DNA of 46,205 nt from Paractinoplanes rishiriensis (GTDB lineage: Bacteria > Actinomycetota > Actinomycetes > Mycobacteriales > Micromonosporaceae). The position numbers were made by a program, and so were the translations under genes. Positions 7,165-15,506 of this stretch are shown piece after piece. Each line of letters begins with the position of its first letter. The first letter of the stretch is position 1. The DNA is taken from assembly GCF_016862375.1 (NCBI RefSeq), contig NZ_BOMV01000115.1, positions 1-46,205 of the forward strand, read 5' to 3'. Below the pieces are notes generated by a model. The model saw only the letters and a list, made by a program, of their open reading frames with translations. It ran no database searches and was not told the DNA's origin.

Positions 7165-8228
7165 ACAACTCTTGGCTCAAGACAGTGGTGCCGGTTGCCG
7201 CGCTTGCCATCCTCGCGCCGGCGTCGGCACTCGCGATCACGAAGTCACCGAAGGACCGCGGAAGCCCTAGCGGCATCGATCCAGTGTACGGCGTGTGTCG
7301 CGGAGTGGACCCGACTTGTTTCAGCGACTGGGGCACCGCACGCGACAACAAGGTGCTGGTGTACTCGCGCACCGCCGGACCGCGGCACGCGAACCTCGGT
7401 CGGGTTCTGGATCCCGACAACGCGAGTGTTCAGGGCCTCGGACTGCCCCGCCCGTACGTGATCACGCACGACCACAGTGACCCGGCGGCGTGGCCACGGC
7501 CGCTGGACAGCTCCAACGTGGCACAGGCCGCACTGGTCAGAATTCTCGAAGCCGACGGTATCGAGGTGCACGTCACCGAGGACGTCCAGGCGATGGAGCG
7601 GCTGAACTCCAGCTACAAAGCCGTGATCTTCATGAGCCCCACCCGCGACACCCTGTGGAACCACGCGCGAGGTGCGCAAGGAGGAACCCGCCTCGACTGG
7701 GCCCGGGAGTCGCTGCGCAAGTACATCCAGGGCGGCGGTGGTTTCGTCGGGATCCACAACGCCTTCGGCACCGAGTACGGCTGGCAGTGGTACGAAGGGC
7801 TACTCGGCAACGCCAACTACTACAACCACGGTCGTAGCCAGCCCGGCGACGTCGTCATCGTCAACGACCGGGACGTGTCGACCAAGGACCTTCAGCGGCG
7901 CTGGGGATTCTCCGACGAGTGGTACAACCTCGTCCCGTACCCGACCGACGTGACCTTCCTCGCCACCGTTGACGAGCGGACGCTGGCGGACGGCGCGGGT
8001 GCCGAGGGATCACACCCCGGGCACGGTGCCTTCCATCCGGTCACCTGGTGTCAGTACTACGACGGTGGCCGCTCGTGGGTCACCACGCTCGGCCATGAGG
8101 GCGCCGCTTTCCAGGAGAACTCGACCTTCCCCGGCGCCGCCGAGTTCCAGGCACACGTTGAGCACGGCATCAAGTCGGCCATGGGCAACGAACCGTTCTG
8201 TACCCCGGCCCGGCGCGGCAAACCGTAG
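7161..8228 (+). CDS. Secreted ThuA-domain protein (trehalose-utilization-like, class I glutamine amidotransferase fold)
   Basis: A 355-residue protein with a Sec-type signal peptide (hydrophobic residues 7-24, ending ASALA). The mature part carries a ThuA-like fold: KVLVYSRTAG strand, EVHVTEDVQAM, YKAVIFMSPTRD, then GGGGFVGIHNAFGTEYGW, YEGLLGN, DEWYNLV and SWVTTLGHE near the end. ThuA domains share the class I amidotransferase fold but lack its catalytic set, and they are common in secreted carbohydrate or polyol degradation systems, often next to PQQ or heme dehydrogenases. The gene is followed 13 bases later by the PQQ-dehydrogenase gene, so they probably form one transcript. It is intact, and its substrate is unknown. 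Confidence 0.85.
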   Translation: MNNSWLKTVVPVAALAILAPASALAITKSPKDRGSPSGIDPVYGVCRGVDPTCFSDWGTARDNKVLVYSRTAGPRHANLGRVLDPDNASVQGLGLPRPYVITHDHSDPAAWPRPLDSSNVAQAALVRILEADGIEVHVTEDVQAMERLNSSYKAVIFMSPTRDTLWNHARGAQGGTRLDWARESLRKYIQGGGGFVGIHNAFGTEYGWQWYEGLLGNANYYNHGRSQPGDVVIVNDRDVSTKDLQRRWGFSDEWYNLVPYPTDVTFLATVDERTLADGAGAEGSHPGHGAFHPVTWCQYYDGGRSWVTTLGHEGAAFQENSTFPGAAEFQAHVEHGIKSAMGNEPFCTPARRGKP

Positions 8229-8241
8229 CGGAAGGCGACCG

Positions 8242-10917
8242 ATGAAACCACGAATCTTCGCACCGATCCTGATCGCCGTCGCGATCGCCGTCGTACCGTC
8301 GGCTGCCGTCGCTCAGAGCCCTCGAGAGTTGCATCAACGGACCGAACCACCGGGCCTGGAGCCGACCGGGGCGGACATGCCCACGGTCGGCGGCAACCTC
8401 GCGAATCAGCACTACTCGGCGCTTAAGCAGATCTCGCGTCGTAACCTCGACAAGCTCGGCCCCGCATGGCGTACGCACGTCTCGGCGGTCGCACCGGCCA
8501 GCGACGCCGTTGGCCAGCAGACGACACCGATCGTCGCCGACGGGGTCATCTACCTCGACACACCCGGTGGCGAGGTCATCGCCGTCGACGGCGCCACCGG
8601 TGTCCCCAAGTGGAAGTGGGCACCGGAGGGCTTCGCGACATCGGACACGCGACGCGGCGTCTCCATCGGCCAGGGCAAGGTCTACACACTCGCCGACGGC
8701 GATCGCGTCGTCGCCCTCGACAAGGACACCGGGGGCCAGGTCTGGGCCGTGCAACCGGCCGTCCAGGCCGGCGTTGATCTCGGCAACCTCGACCGGGTTG
8801 CGACCGTGTACCACGACGGCATCGTCTTCGCCCACGCGGCCAACGGCGACCGGGCCGCAGTCGTCGCGGTCCGCGCCAGCGACGGCGGCTACCTGTGGCA
8901 CTTCTTCGGCGGGCCGGACCGCGGAACCGTCTACACCGATGTCAACGGCAACTCCGTCGACGCCGGCAATACCTGGGGGCCGGTGCTGCCCGACGGCACG
9001 CAGTGCAACCTCGAGGGCGGAGCGACGCCGTGGATGCACGGCGCGGTCGACCCCGAGCTCGGCTTCTATTACATGACCTTCGGCAACCCGCGCAGCTGCC
9101 GCAGCTCGCAGGACGGCTCGCTGCGCCCCGGCGACAACCTGTTCTCCACCACCATGGTCGCCGTCGACCTGAAGACCGGCGCCTACAAGTGGCACTACCA
9201 GTCCATCCGCCACGACGTGTGGGACATGGACAACGTCCATCCGCCGACGCTGGCCGACATCCGGGTCAAGGGCCAGAAGCGCAAGGTGGTGTTCTACGGC
9301 AGCAAGTCGGGACACCAGTTCGTGCTCGACCGGGCCAACGGCAAACCCGTGCTGCCGGTCGTCGACAGGCCGATGATCCGGGACTCCCGGCAGCACAACG
9401 CCGAGACCCAGCCCTTCCCGACCGAACGGCTGTTGCCCGAATGCGTCGTCTGGCAGAAGCTCGACCCGCGCACTGTCCCGGGCGACCCTTGGCGTGCCGT
9501 GCCGAACTACAACGGCTACCAGCCGGCCGCGGACGGCAACCTGGTCTTCAATCCGGACAGCTACGTCAAGGTGGATGAGCCATTCCTGACCTATCCGGAG
9601 GGCTATCCCTCGGACCATCGCCGCGGCTGTATGTACGACCCGCAGTGGGACCTGCCGATCCTGTCCACCACCAGCCAGAACGGCGGTGGTGACTGGTCGA
9701 ACAACTCCTACAGCCACAGCACGAACATGGTCTACTTCCCGTACGGCACCAACCCGGTGGCGCACTGGAACGGCGCCACCGCCAACGGGCAGCGGGCGAT
9801 CGGCCAATACCAGACCGGAGGCATCCTCGCCTACGACGCTTCGACCGGCAAGGTGAGGTGGCGCAACCACCTCGGCACGGACATGTCGCACGGCCAAGGC
9901 CCGATGACGACCGCGACCGATCTGCTGTTCGCCGGCCAGATCGATGGTCGCCTACTGGCGATGGACGCCCGCGACGGTGATGTCCTGTGGGAGTTCCAGA
10001 CCGGGTCGGGTATCTCGGGCGCCCCGATCACCTACCTCGCCGGCGGTGAACAGTACGTTGCGGTTCTCGCCGCCGGGTCCACGAACCCCTACGGCGGCTC
10101 GGTGACTCAGGGCGACTCGCTGTGGGCCTTCAAGCTCGGCGGCACCTACACGACCGAGTCGGGCAGCCAGGAGGGGCCGGACACGGCTCCGCTGACGATC
10201 CGCCGTCCGGTGCAGGGCGGCCCGGTGGAAGGAGCGACCGTCGGCAACACGGTTTTGCTGGGCCGCCAGGACCGTACGACGGACACCGCCGCGGCGCGGG
10301 ACAGCACCTCGCAGCGGGGTATGGCGCCGACCCATCTGCGGGTGCCGGTGGGCACCACCGTGACGTTCCTCAATCCCGAAGCGGAGACGTTCCCGAACTT
10401 CCCCAACCAGCTGCCGCACTGTGCGACCCAGTACTTCGAAGGTTTGTTCAATCCTCGGTTGGCTCCGGGGGAACGCTTCGAGTTCACGTTCGACCGCGCC
10501 GGTGAGTACTTCTTCAACGACTGCACCGACCCGCGGCCGGCCGGCAAGATCGAGGTGTACCCGACGCCCCGGGACCTCCCGGGTGCGCTGCGGTTCACCC
10601 CCGAGACAGTCGACCTCGGTTCCCGGACCGGGATCTTCACCGGAGTCCGGGGCGTCGTGACGGCGACACTGTCCCTACCGGCCGGTTATCGGCTCGACGG
10701 CGGGGTCGAACTGTGGACACCACTGTCGCAGACGCCCGTCACGGCCACACACGCGAAGGCGATCGGCCGCACGCTGTTCGTGGTCTTCGACAAGGCCGAC
10801 CTCGACAACAACGTGCCAGAAGACGACGCCGTGCCGCTGACCCTGACGGCCAACTTCCGGCACGAAGGGAAGCAACAGCAGCTCACATCGACAGCGACGG
10901 TACGAATCCGCAAGTAG
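8242..10917 (+). CDS. Secreted PQQ-type quinoprotein dehydrogenase fused to a C-terminal cupredoxin-like domain
   Basis: An 891-residue protein starting at ATG 8242 (GGAAGG 6 bases upstream). It has a signal peptide (FAPILIAVAIAVVPSAAVAQ), then an eight-bladed quinoprotein propeller with the start ANQHYSALKQISRRNLDKLG, repeated GVIYLDTPGGEVIAVDGATG-type blades, KWHYQSIRHDVWDMD and GQIDGRLLAMDARDGDVLWE. The family oxidises alcohols or sugars with PQQ in the exported compartment. From about residue 680 a cupredoxin-like domain follows (APTHLRVPVGTTVTFLNP, His726-Cys727, YFFNDC with Cys761), then about 110 beta-rich residues. The usual His after the cysteine is Asp763, so copper binding is doubtful. 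A fused electron-accepting domain would suit a dehydrogenase, but that is inference. No PQQ synthesis genes lie in the window. Confidence 0.87.
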   Translation: MKPRIFAPILIAVAIAVVPSAAVAQSPRELHQRTEPPGLEPTGADMPTVGGNLANQHYSALKQISRRNLDKLGPAWRTHVSAVAPASDAVGQQTTPIVADGVIYLDTPGGEVIAVDGATGVPKWKWAPEGFATSDTRRGVSIGQGKVYTLADGDRVVALDKDTGGQVWAVQPAVQAGVDLGNLDRVATVYHDGIVFAHAANGDRAAVVAVRASDGGYLWHFFGGPDRGTVYTDVNGNSVDAGNTWGPVLPDGTQCNLEGGATPWMHGAVDPELGFYYMTFGNPRSCRSSQDGSLRPGDNLFSTTMVAVDLKTGAYKWHYQSIRHDVWDMDNVHPPTLADIRVKGQKRKVVFYGSKSGHQFVLDRANGKPVLPVVDRPMIRDSRQHNAETQPFPTERLLPECVVWQKLDPRTVPGDPWRAVPNYNGYQPAADGNLVFNPDSYVKVDEPFLTYPEGYPSDHRRGCMYDPQWDLPILSTTSQNGGGDWSNNSYSHSTNMVYFPYGTNPVAHWNGATANGQRAIGQYQTGGILAYDASTGKVRWRNHLGTDMSHGQGPMTTATDLLFAGQIDGRLLAMDARDGDVLWEFQTGSGISGAPITYLAGGEQYVAVLAAGSTNPYGGSVTQGDSLWAFKLGGTYTTESGSQEGPDTAPLTIRRPVQGGPVEGATVGNTVLLGRQDRTTDTAAARDSTSQRGMAPTHLRVPVGTTVTFLNPEAETFPNFPNQLPHCATQYFEGLFNPRLAPGERFEFTFDRAGEYFFNDCTDPRPAGKIEVYPTPRDLPGALRFTPETVDLGSRTGIFTGVRGVVTATLSLPAGYRLDGGVELWTPLSQTPVTATHAKAIGRTLFVVFDKADLDNNVPEDDAVPLTLTANFRHEGKQQQLTSTATVRIRK

Positions 10918-10928
10918 GACACGCCGCC

Positions 10929-10964
10929 GGCCCGGCGAGGCGGTGACTCACGTCTCGCCGGGCC
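10929..10964 (+). terminator. Hairpin terminator after the PQQ-dehydrogenase gene
   Basis: An 11-bp perfect stem (GGCCCGGCGAG with CTCGCCGGGCC) around a 14-base loop, 12 bases past the stop codon. There is no T-tract, which is common for actinobacterial terminators. Confidence 0.6.
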
Positions 10965-11099
10965 CGCAACCTCGCCCCCGCGCAACGTGGGCGGTTCGAC
11001 GATGGGCGGCAACCATGCCGGAAAACCGATCGAGTCAGATGCCAAAAATGCTCGCTGGATTGGCTGCGACCGTTCTGCTGGTGGGCGTCAACCTGAGTG

Positions 11100-11610
11100 C
11101 GGCGGCACGAGGGCATCAGGTAACGCTGCTCGAGGCGGCCCCCATCGTCGGCGGTCAGTTCCGCCTGGCGGCAAGTCTTCCCACCCGTCCGGAGTTCGGC
11201 CGGCTGACGGACTGGTATCGCAGCCAGCTGGCGCGCGCCGGGGTGGACGTGCGGCTGTCGACACCCGCCGATCCGGCCGCGGTCGCCGCGATCGCGCCGG
11301 AGACGGTGATCGTGGCCGCCGGCGGCATCGACGCGCTGCCGGCCGTGCCCGGCATCGACCTGCCTCGTGTGGCGGGCGTACGCGCCTGGCTCTCTCAGAA
11401 CGGCTCCGGACACGACAGCGCAACGGTGACCGTCTGGGTCGCCGACCGGGCGGGACTCGCGGTCGGCGACGCCCTCGCGGGAACCGGAGCGCGCGTCCTC
11501 CTGATCGGCGCCCAGCAGGAGATCGCCCCGGAAGCCGGCCCGCCGTGAGAAAATACTCGCCGTGCCGCGCCTGATCGCGAGCCCCGAGGTGCGGATTCTG
11601 CTGCGATCCG
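11100..11610 (+). pseudogene. Remnant of the FAD/NAD-binding half of an Old Yellow Enzyme/2,4-dienoyl-CoA reductase-like oxidoreductase
   Basis: The plus-strand frame from about 11103 reads RGHQVTLLEAAPIVGGQFRL, then RPEFGRLTDWYRSQL, then ETVIVAAGGIDALPAVPGID, typical of the C-terminal nucleotide-binding domain of NADH:flavin oxidoreductase/2,4-dienoyl-CoA reductase fusions. The glycine-rich loop expected just upstream is missing, and the TIM-barrel half is absent. After the IAPEAG segment (around 11540) the coding resemblance continues in another frame (RREKILAVPRLIASPEVRIL), so there is also a frameshift. In the first frame an ATG at 11041 could start a shortened protein, but it would lack the dinucleotide motif. 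It is best read as debris. Confidence 0.6.
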
Positions 11611-11615
11611 GGCGA

Positions 11616-11743
11616 AGAAGTGCGGCCTCCGACCAGCGCCCTGTTGCGCAGCCGGGCCCACCAGTCAGCCGCGAGCACTTTGAGCAGCGCCACCGCGATC
11701 AGCAGGGCGATGAACGGTACGACGCTGCATAGCGGGAGCCGAG
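11616..11743 (-). other. Possible membrane-protein fragment
   Basis: The minus-strand frame reads VVPFIALLIAVALLKVLAAD, then WWARLRNRALVGGR, a hydrophobic helix followed by a basic segment, as at the end of a transporter or membrane anchor. No start codon precedes it, because a stop is in frame just upstream. It overlaps the tail of the oxidoreductase remnant region. I do not recognise the family. Confidence 0.2.
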
Positions 11744-11744
11744 T

Positions 11745-12590
11745 TCAGCGACCGGCTCGCAGCAGTTCGGCCGAATCGGCGAACATCGCCCCGGGGTCCG
11801 CCGACCGGCCGGTGAACAGCTCGAACGCGGCGACCGCCTGGTAGACGCTCATTGGTACGCCGGGCAGGGTGGGCGCGCCGATGCTGCGGGCGGCCTGCAG
11901 CAGCGCGGTGTCGGCGGGCCGGTAGACGAGGTCGGCCACCCACATGCCGGCGCGCAGGTCGGTGGCGGCGACCGGCGAGCCGGGGTGATGGTCCATGCCG
12001 ATCGGAGTGGCGTTGATGACGCCGTCAGCGGTGGCCAGCAGTTCGCTCACCCCGGCCGGGGAGGCGACGCTGACGCGGGGGCCGAGCCGGTCGGCGAGAG
12101 TAAGCGCCCGGGCCCGGTCGATGTCGACGACGGTGAGGTGTTCCGCGCCGAGGCCGAGCATGGCGTGGGCGACGGCTGATCCGGCACCACCGGCCCCGAG
12201 CTGAACGACGTGACGCCGGGGCGCGTCGGGGAACTCTTCGGCGAACGCGCATTGGAAGCCGTACGCGTCGGTGTTGTGTCCTGTGGTGGTGTCGTCGTCG
12301 AAGACGACGGTGTTGACGGCGCCGAGCGTGCGCGCCTCGGCCGAGAGGTGGTCCAGGTGTTTGATGATCTCCTGCTTGAACGGGTGGGTGACGTTGAGCC
12401 CGCGATAGCCGAGCGTGCGTGCCCAGCGCAGCACGTCGGGCAGATCAGCGGCGCGCAAGCCGATGACATGCGAGTCGATCGTGGTGTAGATCAGCCGGAT
12501 GCCGTGCCGGTCGGCCTCCCGCTGATGCAGCAGCGGAGAGTGGGACTGGCCGATGCCGGCACCGACCAGTCCGATCAGCACGTGGGTCAT
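11745..12590 (-). CDS. aroE: Quinate/shikimate dehydrogenase (QsuD-like AroE family)
   Basis: A 281-residue AroE-family enzyme. The substrate-binding serines are in GQSHSPLLH, the catalytic Lys in NVTHPFKQ, the Asp in GHNTDAYGF, and the dinucleotide loop is GAGGAGSAVAHAML. The segment after the second Rossmann strand is VVDIDRARAL. An Asp there (instead of the Asn-Arg-Thr of biosynthetic NADP enzymes) is the pattern of the catabolic NAD-dependent quinate/shikimate dehydrogenase QsuD of Corynebacterium. It would oxidise quinate to 3-dehydroquinate, or shikimate to 3-dehydroshikimate, in the cytoplasm. Its ATG overlaps the dctP stop codon as ATGA, so translation is coupled to the transporter. 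A catabolic role is therefore more likely than aromatic biosynthesis. The exact substrate is inferred. Confidence 0.87.
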   Translation of the reverse strand: MTHVLIGLVGAGIGQSHSPLLHQREADRHGIRLIYTTIDSHVIGLRAADLPDVLRWARTLGYRGLNVTHPFKQEIIKHLDHLSAEARTLGAVNTVVFDDDTTTGHNTDAYGFQCAFAEEFPDAPRRHVVQLGAGGAGSAVAHAMLGLGAEHLTVVDIDRARALTLADRLGPRVSVASPAGVSELLATADGVINATPIGMDHHPGSPVAATDLRAGMWVADLVYRPADTALLQAARSIGAPTLPGVPMSVYQAVAAFELFTGRSADPGAMFADSAELLRAGR

Positions 12591-13624
12591 CCGGCGGAGG
12601 TCCGGACGCTCTTGTAGAGCTCCAGGTTCTCGCCGGTGTAGTGGCTGTTGAAGAATGCTTCGGCCTTCTTGATGAAGGCGTCGCGGTCGACCTGGTCGAT
12701 TTCCACGACGGTACGGGTGGAATCGCCCCGCCAGCCGTCGAGGACCTTCTCGGTCTCGTCGTCGACGCACTTGCGGTTTTCGGCGCGGATGTCGTGGATT
12801 GCCTTGAACAGGGCGTCCTTCTGCGGCTGGCTCATCTTGTCGAGGGTCTTGTCGGAGATCACCACGTAGTGGGCGCCGACCTGGTGGTTGGTGAGGCTGG
12901 CCACCTTGAGGATTTCGTCGAATTTCTGCGCGTGGGTGGCGACCACCGGGTTTTCCTGGCCTTGGGCGACGCCCTGCTGCAGCGCCAGGTAGAGCTCCTC
13001 GACGGCGATGGCGACCGCGTTGGCGCCGAGCGCCTTGGCGTTGGCCAGGAACTGTGGGGTGTTCGGGAACCGGATCTTAAGACCGGCGAGATCCTCCGGT
13101 TTGCGGATCGGCTTGGTCGCGGTGAAGGTGCGCATGCCGAAGTACCAGGCGTCGACGATGGTGGTGTTGGTGGCCGTGTTGAAATCGGCGAAGAAGTCCT
13201 TGCCGTTCGCGTCGACCCATTTGAAGAAGTGGTCGATGTCGTTGAAGGCGTAGGCTGCGTCGAGCACACCGATCTGGGGGAAGGCGGTCGACATCGCCGA
13301 GCCGCCCTGCAGGTCGATGTCGATGTCGCCGCTCTGTACGCCGGCGAAGCGCTCGGCATCCGGTCCGAGCTGGCTGTTGGGGAACATTTCGATGGTGAGG
13401 CCGAGGTTCTGCGCCTCGACCCGTTCCTTGAGCAGTTTCATGCCGCAGTAGAAGTTCGGCTGGCTCTCCGGTTGCGAGCTACCGATCTTGATGCTCAGGG
13501 TGGGGTTCTCGCCCTCGGCGGCGGGGGTGTTGCTCGAGGTGGAGCAGCCTGCGGCGAGTACGAGTGCTATCGGGAGGGTGAGCGCTGCGGTGAGGCGGTG
13601 CCACCCTACTGGACGTCGGTGCAT
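12587..13624 (-). CDS. dctP: TRAP transporter substrate-binding lipoprotein DctP
   Basis: A 345-residue extracytoplasmic solute receptor. The signal sequence ends in the lipobox LAAG-Cys27, so it is a membrane-anchored lipoprotein. Characteristic DctP segments follow: LTIEMFPNSQLG, GVQSGDIDIDLQGG, then LAGLKIRFPNTP, whose Arg normally pairs with the ligand carboxylate, and VEELYLALQQGVAQGQENP. The ATG at 13624 is preceded by GGGAGGAG. It delivers a carboxylate to the DctQM permease encoded upstream. Coupling to the aroE-family gene suggests that the ligand is quinate, shikimate or a similar cyclic hydroxy acid, though TRAP receptors cannot be assigned by sequence alone. It is intact and of typical length. 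Confidence 0.93.
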   Translation of the reverse strand: MHRRPVGWHRLTAALTLPIALVLAAGCSTSSNTPAAEGENPTLSIKIGSSQPESQPNFYCGMKLLKERVEAQNLGLTIEMFPNSQLGPDAERFAGVQSGDIDIDLQGGSAMSTAFPQIGVLDAAYAFNDIDHFFKWVDANGKDFFADFNTATNTTIVDAWYFGMRTFTATKPIRKPEDLAGLKIRFPNTPQFLANAKALGANAVAIAVEELYLALQQGVAQGQENPVVATHAQKFDEILKVASLTNHQVGAHYVVISDKTLDKMSQPQKDALFKAIHDIRAENRKCVDDETEKVLDGWRGDSTRTVVEIDQVDRDAFIKKAEAFFNSHYTGENLELYKSVRTSAG

Positions 13625-13662
13625 GGTGTTCTCCTCCCGGTACGGGACGGCGGGTTGGTCGG

Positions 13663-14943
13663 TCAGAATCCGAGGAGGCCGGGCAGCCAGAGCACGAAGC
13701 CCGGCAGTGCGGTGACCAGGATCAGCACGGCGATCAGGGGAATCAGGAACGGCGCAACGCCGCGGAACACGACGTCGACTGGTTTGCCGGTAACGGAACT
13801 GGTGATGTAGAGGACGCTTCCCACCGGCGGGGTCAGCAGACCGATCATCAGATTCATGATCATGACGACGCCGAAATAAACGGGATCGACGCCGAGGTCC
13901 ACGGCGATAGGCAGCAACACCGGCACCGTCACCAGGATGACCGCGGTGGCGTCGATGAGCGCACCGAGAACCAGCAGGATGAGATTGACGAGGATCATGA
14001 AGACCCAGGGGTTCTCCGACACCGAGGTGAGGTACTCGGCGATGTTGCGGGAGACGTGTGCACGGGTCAGGAGCAGGCCGAGCAGTGCGGCAGCGCCCAG
14101 GATGAGGGTGATGCCGCCGGTGATGACCGCAGTTTCGCGCAGCGACTTGAGCAGCACGCGGGCCGTGGCGGAGCGGTAAACCAGCCCGAGGACCAGCATG
14201 TAGAGGACCGCTACGGACGCGGCCTCGGTCGGGGTGAAGGTGCCGGACAGGATGCCGCCCAACAGGATCACCGGGGTAAGGAGCGGACCGACGGCCCCCA
14301 GCGCGGCACGGACGAAACGGTCACGGTCGAACGGTATCGATCCGAACTGTGGCCGCCGCATGGTCCAGATCAGGATGTAGACACAGAGCCCGGCGGCCAT
14401 GGCGAAGGCGGGTAGGACGGATGCGGCGAACAAGGCGCCGGTGGAGATCGTTGCTGTCGCGGCGTAGATGACGGCGGGGATGCTCGGCGGCATCACCGGG
14501 CTGATCAGTGACGACGATGCGGTTAGGCCGGAGGCGAAGCCGGCGGGGTAGCCGGCCTTGATCATCTGCGGGATCTGCATCTTGCCGAGGCCGGCCACGT
14601 CGGCCAGCGCGGACCCGCTCATCCAGGAGAAGCCAACAGCGGAGCCGACGTTCACGTACGCCAGGTTGCCCCGTAGCCGGCCCAGCGCGGCGAGGCAGAA
14701 CTCGTAGAGCCGGTCGGCGATGCCGAGCCGGTTGGCCAAGACTCCGACCAGGATGAACAGGGGGACGGCCAGCAACGGAAAGCTGTTGAGCCCGTCGAAG
14801 GTGGTCTTCACGGCGAATCCGGCGGAGCGGCCGTCGGCCAGCGCGTACCAGAGGCTGGGCCCGATGAAGGCGAGGCCGACCGGCACCCGGATGAGCAGCA
14901 GCAGTGCGATGACCGCGCCGACCATCCACAGTTCGAGGATCAT
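13663..14943 (-). CDS. dctM: TRAP transporter large permease DctM
   Basis: A 426-residue, highly hydrophobic protein with about 12 predicted membrane segments. It shows the DctM signatures SWMSGSALADVAGLGKMQIP, GLTASSSLISPVMPPSIPAV and GIFTPTEAA-like SGTFTPTEAASVAVLY, with LTPPVGSVLYI near the C-terminus. It forms the sodium-coupled transport channel together with DctQ and receives substrate from DctP. ATG at 14943 overlaps the dctQ stop codon as ATGA. The gene ends 38 bases before dctP begins. Nothing in it is truncated. Confidence 0.94.
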   Translation of the reverse strand: MILELWMVGAVIALLLLIRVPVGLAFIGPSLWYALADGRSAGFAVKTTFDGLNSFPLLAVPLFILVGVLANRLGIADRLYEFCLAALGRLRGNLAYVNVGSAVGFSWMSGSALADVAGLGKMQIPQMIKAGYPAGFASGLTASSSLISPVMPPSIPAVIYAATATISTGALFAASVLPAFAMAAGLCVYILIWTMRRPQFGSIPFDRDRFVRAALGAVGPLLTPVILLGGILSGTFTPTEAASVAVLYMLVLGLVYRSATARVLLKSLRETAVITGGITLILGAAALLGLLLTRAHVSRNIAEYLTSVSENPWVFMILVNLILLVLGALIDATAVILVTVPVLLPIAVDLGVDPVYFGVVMIMNLMIGLLTPPVGSVLYITSSVTGKPVDVVFRGVAPFLIPLIAVLILVTALPGFVLWLPGLLGF

Positions 14944-15506
14944 TTCGCCTCCGCCGCGTTGAAGGGGGCCTCGTCGCGGTTGGCGGCGAACACCCGGACG
15001 AAGGCGCGGACCGCTCCGGAGGCGAACCCGAGCATCGGGACCGCGTACAGGATCCAGATCGGGATGCCCAGGGCGGCCGTCGTCCGGGTGGGGTAGGCCT
15101 GGATCAGCTCCCATGCCTCCCAGACGAGTAGTGCGCAGATCACGCCCGTGCAGGCCGCAGACACCGCCTTGACCAGCACGAACGCGCGTCCTTTCACCAG
15201 GTAGTCGATGATCTGGATGGCGATGTGGCCGTTGTTGCCGATCAGGTAGCCGACCATGATGAAGGTCAGCACGATCAGCGAGTAGTTGGCGAGCTCGCTC
15301 ACGCCGGGCCAGTTGAGCGCAGGCACGAACCGACTGACCACCTGCCACAGCACACTGACGAAGATCGTCACCAGAGCGAGGCAGCCGATCCAGAGCTCGA
15401 TCGAGCCCCAGAGGCGCAGGATTCTCGGCTCGAGCCACTCTCGCCGGGCCTCCGGCTCGGCTGACGAGGCGGGGCCATCCGGTACGGCTTCCGGTTCAGC
15501 GGCCAT
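14940..15506 (-). CDS. dctQ: TRAP transporter small permease DctQ
   Basis: A 188-residue protein with a roughly 30-residue acidic cytoplasmic N-terminus and four hydrophobic segments (about residues 35-55, 75-95, 115-135 and 145-165). The conserved DctQ segments W-Q-V-V-S-R-F and GNNGHIAIQI are present. The ATG at 15506 is preceded by GGGAGCG. It is the first gene of the dctQ-dctM-dctP-aroE transcription unit and lies divergent from the IclR regulator, with a 322-base shared control region. The small permease is essential for TRAP function, and its separate presence shows a classical three-subunit system. Confidence 0.92.
   Translation of the reverse strand: MAAEPEAVPDGPASSAEPEARREWLEPRILRLWGSIELWIGCLALVTIFVSVLWQVVSRFVPALNWPGVSELANYSLIVLTFIMVGYLIGNNGHIAIQIIDYLVKGRAFVLVKAVSAACTGVICALLVWEAWELIQAYPTRTTAALGIPIWILYAVPMLGFASGAVRAFVRVFAANRDEAPFNAAEAK

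Noticed and set aside
12641..13810. 390-codon plus-strand frame opposite dctP
   Set aside because: It is the antisense image of dctP and of the start of dctM. The real genes have domains, coupling and a lipobox.
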